From Toxoplasma gondii ME49 (taxonomy: Eukaryota > Apicomplexa > Conoidasida > Eucoccidiorida > Sarcocystidae), in contig NC_031475.1 in assembly GCF_000006565.2 (NCBI RefSeq), positions 496,001-560,000 on the forward strand: a stretch of 64,000 bases of DNA, given 5' to 3'. The notes under the pieces were generated by a model, which made no database searches, was not told where the DNA came from, and worked only from the letters and a program-made list of their open reading frames with translations. Below, one piece after another: positions 55,936 to 64,000 of this stretch. How positions within the stretch are numbered: the stretch's first letter is position 1; every line of letters begins with the position of its first letter. The position numbers were made by a program, and so were the translations under genes.

Positions 55936-57646
55936 TCTATGTACATAGATACGCATCTACAGACATGTAAATACCTACAAAAGGAAAACCGTATGGCCAT
56001 ACGCAGTTGTTTTCTCACCAGGTTGTCTGAAGAGGCTTGGATCATCCGCTTCTTCCTCGCTGTTCTCTTCTTCGCTATCGCCTGCGCTGTGTTGTACTTC
56101 CTCCTCAACTAGGCGCAAAGCTCCGTCCGCATCGAGGAGAACCTTCTCGCCTCCGTCGACCAGACGGTAGAGAAGCTAACACAAAGAAAAACAAACACCC
56201 ATACTACTTTCTGCACCGGTTCTTCCGAGGTGCTCCAACACCCACACAAGTACGCGCCATTCACCACGCATATATATATATATATATATACATATAAAAG
56301 TATGTACATATGTATATATGTATGCATATACATATATATATATATATATATGGCATAATACAGGCATAAATACATAAACATGGTTCCGCCTGCATACGCT
56401 GAATTTGCGGCTCTAGTTAAAATGAGGAATGAAAATATACAGCACCACGAGATGACCAGATGGGCTTGACCAATAATACATCGTCGTCGATCTATGCGCA
56501 CACAGATGAATATACATACAGATAAATAAAATGCATTTACATATATATATATATATAATTGCATATATATATATATATATATATGATTATACATGACATC
56601 AGTGTACAAGCAGTTGAAGAAGAGATGAGAGACGCATCCCAGAGAACGTGAATCTTCTTGTGAACATGAACTCCGAACCCAGAGACGTACTCTTTGTTTC
56701 TGACTCTCAGACAGCTCCTGGATTTTTTCTCGGGGAAGGACTTTCGCGAGCGCTGCGTCGACGGGTTTCCGGTATTTGCTGAAGCTGCCTTTCGTGTCTT
56801 CTTCCTGCAAAGTTTTCGCAAGAAGAAGTTCCTCCAGGACCTCAGGGTCCCGGGGCAAGACACGCTGACTGCGGCTATGCGCGCCCGTCTGTTGCCACTG
56901 CTCTCGCTCTTCGAGTGTACATACAGCTGCAGTCAAGAGCGCCTGCGCATGCGCCTCTGGAGACGGGTTGTACGACTCTCCGTGATCCGGTGTCTGTACA
57001 GCAGGGACGACGGCGCGGAGGCTGTCGAAGCTTCTCAGTGCCCGAGACGTCAAGGCAGGTCTTTTCTTCTTTCTAGCAGGCACCTTATCGCGAGAGCGAG
57101 AAGTCGAGGAAGCAGAGGGAGAAGACGAGGAAGAAGCTTTCTGTTTTTTGGACTTGGGGAGTATGTCGGAGGAAGAAGAGGTCTCGTTGTCAGGTTCCTC
57201 GCGCTCGCGTTTCCTCGACGAATTTTCCGACTTCTCTGCCAGCTCCGTCTTCGAGTTCACGGCCGTCCGAACTGGAGCTAAAGCGAGAGAAGAGGGACGG
57301 GTTTGAGGAGAAGAAGAGGAAGAAAAAGATGAAGACGAGGAAGAAGAAGAAAGCCACGAAGGCAAGTGTTTCTTCTTCTTCGCGTTTTCAGAAGCGACGA
57401 TAGAGGCACCCCAGATGTCGGCGGCAGACAGCGAGGAACTGTGAGGTGTGGGCGCGCTCTTTCTCTCAGAGGCGTGCGACGACGTCTGCATGCGAAATCA
57501 AAAAAAACGGATGGGAGCAGCTCCAAGACGGCAAGAAGATGGAAACGAAGCACGCGGAAAACGAGACGAAGGAAACACAAACCAGGCAACATCGAAGGCT
57601 TGTCAGGACACTTTCAAGAGTCGGAATTACTATCAAATAAACATAC

Positions 57647-57678
<32 letters not shown>

Positions 57679-58792
57679 GCATGCACATGTATACACATAT
57701 GCAGATATGCATGTATTCATATATTTATATATGCACACATACCTATATATATATATATATATGCGCGTCTCGAGAGAGATTCGGAGTGACGCAGGGAGAG
57801 GCGAGGAGCGAAAAAGAAGATTCGAGTGAGACGAGGGAGAGACCAGAAGAAGCGACATCGACAGTCACGACACGAGTGGGGGAAAGGAGCTGTTTCTGAG
57901 CATGAGAGATCGCTGCAACGTCGAGCGGCCCCAAGGCCCCGCGACCTGAAATGTGGAGGAACGTTTTCGGTGAATTTGAGCAGCGTCTCAACTCGAAACA
58001 GAGGCAGCGGATGCAAGTGCATGGGAGGCGCTCTTCACCAGCACGACGTTTCGACGAGCAGGCAGTCAACTACAGGGGCGTCTCGAGCGAGGAAATCTCC
58101 GCGGAGTGCATCCCTCACTTTTGCGCCTTGAAGTTTCTCTGCGTCAGCTTTTCGCTGCAGAACTTTTAGAATGTGCTGTCTGTGGTGTTTAGAAACAACC
58201 TGAAGGAGGGGGGCCTTCGAGCTCGCGAGGCATGCACTGTCTCGGACGCCGTGTTCTCCCGTGGCAGAAAGCGATCGACTTTTCACGAGTCGCCGAGCTC
58301 GCTGTGTCAAGTTCGAAGCCGCCGATGTTCCTAAAGGACGAAGGAAGAAAGAAAATGGAAAGAAGGCGATGTGGGGAAGAGCGGGAGGAGAGAGGAGACA
58401 GAAAAGAGAGAAAATAGAGGAGAGAGAGGAGAGATAGGAGACAGAGAAACGAGCGAAAAAATACGAGAGACCAGAAAGAGAGAGAAATGAGCGAAGAGAG
58501 AGGACAGAGCGAAGAGACAGGAAAGCAATGAGAGAAAAGACGAAGGAGAGGTTTTCAGGCGTGAAAGGCAGATGTTATCAGGGTCAGCAGAGAGCGAGGA
58601 GAGAGGCTGCGTTGAATGCGTCCTAGAATGAAAAAAAAGTTGATGCTTCTCACCTTCTGTGTCAAGAGTGAAGAGTTCCCCAGCAGCCTCGAGTCGATCG
58701 ACGCGCTCGTGAAGAGCCAAGTCTTCCACGTGCCGCTCCGTGGCAGAGAGATCCGTCCTCCTCCACTTTTGCTTTTTCGACGGCGGCGGCAT
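53292..58792 (-). CDS. NOP53: NOP53, 60S ribosome biogenesis factor
   Basis: Nine inferred exons on the minus strand (58792-58654, 58240-58119, 57485-56691, 56175-56019, 55533-55463, 54797-54685, 54546-54480, 53723-53649, 53465-53292) join in phase to 570 residues. Family marks are [16 protein letters not shown] and LFTLDTEG at the N-terminus, ADIWG near residue 110, [16 protein letters not shown] near 247-262, the basic block [20 protein letters not shown], and the C-terminal [14 protein letters not shown] and [12 protein letters not shown]53 (human GLTSCR2) binds pre-60S particles and recruits the exosome-associated helicase MTR4 for 5.8S 3'-end processing in the nucleolus. A long Ser- and Lys-rich stretch in exon 3 expands the protein. 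Exon 2 depends on a weak GAG acceptor at 58241 and is the least certain join; the exon 3 acceptor lies in a TGCATGC motif. Confidence 0.88.
55860..55935. repeat. TA and GA microsatellites in a NOP53 intron
   Basis: TATG/TA repeats run directly into a GA dinucleotide repeat (about 55911-55935), in the intron between NOP53 exons 4 and 5. Confidence 0.85.
56270..56583. repeat. Clustered TA microsatellites in a NOP53 intron
   Basis: Four TA runs (about 56270-56290, 56330-56351, 56540-56556, 56565-56583) separated by short unique sequence. They lie in the intron between NOP53 exons 3 and 4. Confidence 0.85.
56912..56929. repeat. Palindrome-family copy in NOP53 exon 3
   Basis: CGAGTGTACATACAGCTG carries the GTGTACATACA core inside coding sequence. 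On the minus strand it encodes AAVCTLE. A weaker copy at 56987-57002 (CCGGTGTCTGTACAGC) encodes AVQTP in the conserved NOP53 block, so that one may be only coincidental similarity. Confidence 0.5.
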
Positions 58793-60247
58793 CTTGCAGT
58801 CGAAAAAGAAGAGAGAAAAGGAGACAGGAAGGGAAAGGAGGAAAGAGATAAGAAGAGACAGGAAAAGAGAGAGACAATTGCTGAAGAGTAGGGAGAAGGA
58901 GACAAAGAAAGCGCAAGGAAGGCGAATCTCGCAGGAGAACGGCGACGCCCTTGTCTGCGGTGTTGTTCTCGCACCTGCCACTCTCCTTTGGAACTGTTCT
59001 TCACTCTCTTTTTCCTGTCGAATTCTTTCTTCTTAAGACGCCTCCTCAGCGTATCGTCGGTCGAAGAAGCGAACGGTGGTACCGTGGAAGTGAAAAAAGT
59101 CCGAGGAGTTGTTATTTTCTCGGCTTGATCGCGCTATCGCTTGAGTCATCCCTCCGCGTTTTGTGGGGTGGAGGCGACGGCGCGACAGAGGTCTTTCTGT
59201 CCAGAAGAGAAACTGCTCCGTCGTCGAAGAGAGAACGGAGAAGAAGACAAGTGGAGAGGGTCGAGAGAGAAAGGAGAGAGAACCGGGACGTGAAGAAGCA
59301 AACTCAAGGATCGCATGCAGACGCGAAAATCCGAACCCCTCATATGGCGAGTCTCCAAACAGCGAAGCTGCAGCTTTTCACCGACGACGCATGCACTCGA
59401 GGCCTACGCTGTGCGTCTCGTGTCTTGTCTCCCAATCTGTTGCGAGCGAAAAACAGCAACTTTCCTACCACGAAGATCTCCCGCTTTCCTCGCTTCAACG
59501 CAGACTTTCCTCACCGACAGTCGGAACTGGACACTTGCGCGTCGTGTGCATCGAACTTTGGAGAGAAATCGTCGTCGATGTGCATGCGAGGGTCTTTTAT
59601 GTGAGTCTGAGTTCTCTACACATCTTAAAAGACGTCAGAGAAAAAAGCCGATCCCGTGAAGAGACAGACTACCCCAAGACGGAGTCTTCCTGCGGTGGTC
59701 TGCCTCGAGTGTATGCTGAGGTGTATGTACACCTGGCCGAGTGTGGACTTCGAAGTCTTCGGCTCGAGTGTGCAGGCTGGCGAAGCGACGAAAACGTTCC
59801 TGGTTTTAGCGCGGTGGAAAGTTACGTTCCCGTACTAGCAAACTCTGTCTTCTCGTTCATCTGCGTCGTTTTCCTGTTCGTTCAAGGAATTTTGGAACCT
59901 CTGCAACTCTGCAAGCTGTCGACGAGGAGTCGCAACCGTCTGCGTCGCTCGCGGCAGCTTTCCGGAGTGGCCGACCGCAGCGGTGTTCTTCCACCCTGTC
60001 GCGAAACTCTGTGTTTCGATTTCTCTTCTGTCTCTTCTCTCTCGTGAAAAGGAATCGCTCGTGTTCTTCTCTCCATTCTCTCAGAAGCTTCTCTCCTTCT
60101 CCTTCCTCTCCTTCCTCTCCTCTCTTCTCCTCTCTTCTCCACCTCTCTCCTCCACCTCTTTCTTCGTTCTCGACCTCCCTTCTGCTCTTCGTCTTTGAAA
60201 GAACAGTCTTTCAGAGGTCCCCAGAAGAAAACGCGTTTTCTGTCTCG
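58793..60247. other. Divergent spacer between NOP53 and the dehydrogenase
   Basis: It holds two promoters and 5' UTRs. On the plus strand a GC-rich open stretch from about 59290 ends at a strong donor (TTTTAT then GTGAGT at 59601). It may be an upstream exon of the dehydrogenase, coding or not. A pyrimidine-rich tract fills 60040-60185 just before the dehydrogenase start. Confidence 0.45.
59704..59738. repeat. Dispersed palindrome, tandem pair
   Basis: A partial copy (CTCGAGTGTATG) is followed at once by a complete one (GAGGTGTATGTACACCTGG) with a perfect core. It lies between the NOP53 and dehydrogenase starts. Confidence 0.7.
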
Positions 60248-63200
60248 ATGGCGAGGTGCGGCACCTGGTCTGTAGACGACCGCCAAGCGGCGCTGGCTGC
60301 TCTGGTTGACTGCGTTCCTGGAAAGACGCAAATCGGTGAGTTCTTCATTTGCATGCAGCAGACGTCTTATTCAAGCTTATACTGTATGCAGATGGACGCT
60401 GAGAAACGGATTCCTTCGTGTGCATTTCGTCTGTGCAGCTCTCTGCTCAAGACGTTTTCATTTCACCGGTTTATGCCGTCTCGCCTTGCCTGTGTGTATC
60501 TGCTTCTCTGTAGCTGGTCAGCTATCTCTTTGAGTTTATTTCCTATCTAGATACGTGAATCTGTATGTGTCTACCTGTGTGTCTGGCTCCACCAGTCTTT
60601 CTGTCTACTTGTCTCTCTCCGTCTGTGTGACTCTCTTAGTCTGCCTGTCTGGGTCTCTCGGCGTTTATCCAGGTGCGTCTCTCTTCCTCTCTTCCTGTGT
60701 ACAACTCTCAGACAAATGGCGTCGCGTGACGAGTTCGATCTTGAGTGCGTGCAGTTAGAGTGGAGTACATGGAGTTAAAGGGGAGTGCATGGAGTCAGAG
60801 TGCATTTTTCCTCTGCAGGCTTCATCGGTCTAGGAGTCATGGGCCGGTCCATGGCATCCCATCTCGTCCGCGCAGGCTATACAGTGAAGGTGTTCAAGTG
60901 AGGAAGGCGCCGTTTCACGATCTCAGAGGCTAAACATCAAACCGTTTTAACGCGAAAAAGCACCATTTCCTCTTCTCTCGTCTCGAAAATCGTTGACTCT
61001 TCGCCTCTGTGCTTCTCCCTCCACCGACCGCCTTAGGCGTCCCTCCTCGTCTCCTTCATTCTACCTTTTTCGTCTCCCTATCCCCTATGCCATCCTCTTC
61101 TCCATTGCTCTAAACACGTTACTCTCTTTTCCTCCGTCACCTTAAATCTCCCCTGTCTTCTCCTGATATCGTCTTCTCTGTTCGCCTTCTGTCTCCCCTC
61201 CATCCGCATCTCGACTCCCTTCTCGTCTTTCTTTCTATCTCCCTCTCGTGTCTGCACTCTACGCCTTTCCTTCTGAGATCTTTTCCTGGAGTTCTTCTTT
61301 TCCTTCTCCACCATTGTGGCAGCCGGACTCTGGAGAAATGCAGGCCTCTCGAAGCCCTTGGCGCCGTCGTGGCGAGAAGCTACAGAGAAGCGGCGGAAGG
61401 CAGCGACGTCGTCATGAGCATCGTCGGCCATCCAGAGGATGTCGAACAAGTTTACTGTCCGTCTGTCTCCTTTCCAAATGAAAACAGAGAATGCGAGAAT
61501 GCGTGCATCTCGTCTTAACACACATATGACTACATAGAGATTTACTTCTAAATGCGTACACCTGTTGAGCTGGGCTCGTCATAATACATAGATACACCTG
61601 GGTGTCTACATAGGAATATCTGGCTCTGTATGGACATATATATATATATATATATATATATGTATTTGTACATCTATGTATGTATTTGATTGTATATGGA
61701 AGCGAACAAGAGAAGCATGGAGGAAGGCAAAGATAACAAGAGAGAATGCGGCGTACAGGGAACAAAAGAGAGGGAGAAAAACCGAGCCAGAGAACAAAGC
61801 GAGGGGGAGGAAAACAGAAGAGAACACAAGAAAAACGACACGGCTTTTCTGTTGTGTGTTTGTGTCTTTCAGTGGGCGGTGAGGGCGTTCTAGAGGTTCT
61901 GCGAGAGGGCGCCGTCATCGTGGACATGACGACCAGCACTCCGCGTCTGGCTGAGAAGCTCCACGAAGCCGCAAGAAAGAAAAGAGTTTTTTCTCTGGAT
62001 GCGCCAGTTTCCGGAGGTTCGCATGGGCCAGGCGCTTTAGCTTGCCTTCAAGAACACAGACAACTGCGTGTATGAACCTAAACTCTATACACATCGATAT
62101 GTAAAGGCTCATAGAAAAGGGTATTCGTGAACGTACAATCTACAGATACAGACATGGAGCTTCGTATCAACGCACGTATAGGCGTAGACTTCGCATGCAT
62201 CGAAATACCTTTTGTCATATGCAAATATGAGTATGCATGTGCGGTGAAGAGTCACATGTGTGCATCTTTCGATGCGTCGATGCATGCATTGAAGTACGGC
62301 GAAGTACACATGTAAGAATTTGTGTGGGACGAAAGCTGCCCACATAGAAAGTATACATATACATACATATAAATACATATATACTTATATACATATATAT
62401 ACACATATGTGCGGGTGGCTTGATGTGACTGCGTTTCGTTTGTGTATCGATGTCGGCTGCAAAGGAAACTGAAAGGAGTTTTGTGCAGGAGCCTGAAAGC
62501 GACGGCAATCTCGTCTGTGTCCTGTCGCTCCTGAGGCGTTTCAGCCGGTAGAATGCGTTTGTGCCACCCTGGTGTAGTTGTTTCGCTTTCTTCGTGTTTC
62601 CATTTTTCTTTCTCTTCGTGCTTTCATTTCTCTTCTTTCCTTATTCGCCGTCTACACACGTTCCACTGCTTTTCGTTTTTAGGAGACGTCGGAGCTCGCG
62701 AGGCGCGTCTGTCGATCATGGCGGGCGGAGACAAGGAGGCCTTCGTCGCAGTTTCGCCTCTCTTTGAGGTCTTAGGAAACCAGCTTACTTTCTGCGGAGG
62801 ACCCGGCACAGGTTTGCGGAGACAGTTTTTGTGGCTCAAAGCTCTTGATTTCTCTCCTCACCCGCGCTGTCTTTCTTCTGGAGACACGTTGCTGTAGACC
62901 TCTGCATGCTCGCGTTGCATGCCTCTCTGTGTTTTCCTTCCTTCTCGCCTTCTCGCCTCTGCGGCTGTTCTTCTCTTTCTTCCCTCTCTTCCTCTTCTCT
63001 CTCTCCTCTCTTTTGTCTCCGCTGTCGTTCTCTGTTGATCTCTGTTTTTCTTTGTTCTCCCGATGGTTGTTATGTTCTCTCTGTTTGCCAGCTCCACAGG
63101 CGATTCTTCGTGGTTTTTTCGCCGGATTGGAGAGGGAGGGAAAATTTGTTTCGAGCCGCCTGCGAACCATTTGGACTGCATGCATGCAGGGCAACACACG

Positions 63201-63718
63201 AAAATGACAAATCAGATTTTAATCGCCACCAACATGATTGGGGTGGTCGAGGGTGAGTCTTCAAGTTTTTCATCCTTTTTCGCTTCATCATTCTCGCTGT
63301 ATTTCTGCCTTTTCTCTCTCTCGCCGACCTCTGCTTTCCTTCCTACAGTCTCTTCCCCTTCTCCCCTTCCACTCAGTGCGTATGCTCTTCTCCTTTGTCT
63401 CTTCACCCTCTTTCTTTTCTTCTGTCTGTTCATCTCGTCTTCTCTCCAGTATCTCTCTCTTCTTTTCCTTTCCTCTTTTCCTTTTCTCTTCTCCGCCCGG
63501 TGCTCCGTTCTCCGGATCCCTGTACTCGAGTCCTTGACTGCTCGGTTGCCGTACGTTTTGCCTGCAAGCGCGAACGCTGCATTTCCGCTTGTAGAGAAAC
63601 TGACTTTCCTCGTTTGTCGTCTTTCTGTCTTTCTCTCAGCCCTCTTGTACGCACGTCGCATGGGTCTGGATGTCGAAAAAACTCTCGCTGCAGTCTCCAC
63701 AGGCGCTGCAGGAAGCTG
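60248..63718 (+). CDS. Beta-hydroxyacid dehydrogenase (HIBADH/6PGDH-like), 3' end outside window
   Basis: Seven exons are visible (60248-60335, 60819-60897, 61323-61456, 61873-62016, 62683-62811, 63190-63252, 63640-63718), coding 238 residues in phase, and the gene runs on past the window. The Rossmann motif GFIGLGVMG follows a short N-terminus (residues 30-38). DAPVSGG (143-149) and GQHTKMTNQ with catalytic Lys196 are the substrate and catalytic signatures of 3-hydroxyisobutyrate, tartronate semialdehyde and related NAD(P)-dependent reductases. The sequence stops at the start of the AGSW block that opens the C-terminal helical domain. The exact substrate cannot be told. The frame is open upstream of the ATG and an upstream exon with a targeting sequence is possible, so the start is provisional. 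The exon 3, 4 and 5 donors (GTCCGT, GTTCGC, GTTTGC) are weak. Confidence 0.9.
63177..63189. promoter_or_regulatory. TGCATGCATGCAG forming a splice acceptor
   Basis: A doubled TGCATGCA motif ends in the CAG that is the 3' splice site of dehydrogenase exon 6. The same arrangement, a GCATGCAG acceptor, occurs at NOP53 exon 3 (about 57486-57493, minus strand). Confidence 0.5.
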
Positions 63719-64000
63719 GTAAAACAAAAACAAAAGCCGTTATGATTACTACTCCGCAGTTGCCCCTGTAGACATGTAAACGTCTACGTGAATGTATTCA
63801 GTGTACATGTCTCTCTACACACCTATACGTGTTTATCTGTATGAGTCTGAATTTATGGAATATATTTGTAGATAACACCCATATTCATTTGCATATGCTC
63901 ATATATATAAGTGTGGTTCATGCTTGAATTTATGTGCACACGTAGTATGTGCAAGAGCATATAAATATACTTCGTTCTTCATATGTAGCTTTGTGGACTT
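63719..64000 (+). other. Intron of the dehydrogenase gene, cut by the window edge
   Basis: It begins with GTAAAA after exon 7, continues with TA/TGTA-rich sequence and shows no further exon before the end. Confidence 0.6.

Noticed and set aside
59163..60047. A 294-codon plus-strand frame taken as a separate gene
   Set aside because: It has no domain similarity, crosses a strong donor at 59601 and holds a non-coding-looking palindrome pair. It is better seen as 5' UTR or upstream exon of the dehydrogenase.

Overview
The window is nuclear DNA of a coccidian apicomplexan, most likely Toxoplasma gondii; Hammondia or Neospora cannot be excluded from sequence alone. The pointers are a 351-residue SPM1 subpellicular-microtubule protein, intron-dense genes with short exons, many TGCATGCA motifs, TA microsatellites in introns and spacers, and long pyrimidine-rich untranslated tracts. 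No mobile elements, CRISPR arrays, rRNA or tRNA genes were seen. All gene models were spliced by eye from reading-frame phase, GT/AG signals and recalled family conservation. They were not checked against transcripts.

Layout: SPM1 (+, 2809-4823) converges on a large gamma-tubulin complex gene, GCP2 (-, 16230-6509). A 5.8 kb gene-free divergent spacer follows. Three plus-strand genes come next: retromer VPS26 (22014-26399), a RAD6/UBC2-type ubiquitin-conjugating enzyme (29912-31822) and a Na+/H+ exchanger (35919-42921). The exchanger converges on a UCHL3-type ubiquitin hydrolase (-, 45912-44094). Divergent from that is a single-exon 1152-codon gene (48050-51508) with a coilin-like N-terminus and a C-terminal La motif. 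It converges on the ribosome-biogenesis factor NOP53 (-, 58792-53292). The window ends inside a beta-hydroxyacid dehydrogenase gene (+, from 60248).

The neighbours do not form one pathway. They cover cytoskeleton (SPM1, GCP2), endosomal sorting and ion exchange (VPS26, NHE), ubiquitin (UBC2, UCHL3) and nuclear or nucleolar RNP biology (coilin/La protein, NOP53), as expected for eukaryotic housekeeping genes on alternating strands.

The most interesting signals are the coilin/La-motif domain combination and a dispersed imperfect palindrome, core GGTGTAYRTACACC. The palindrome recurs in exons, introns and spacers, and in places supplies a 3' splice site.
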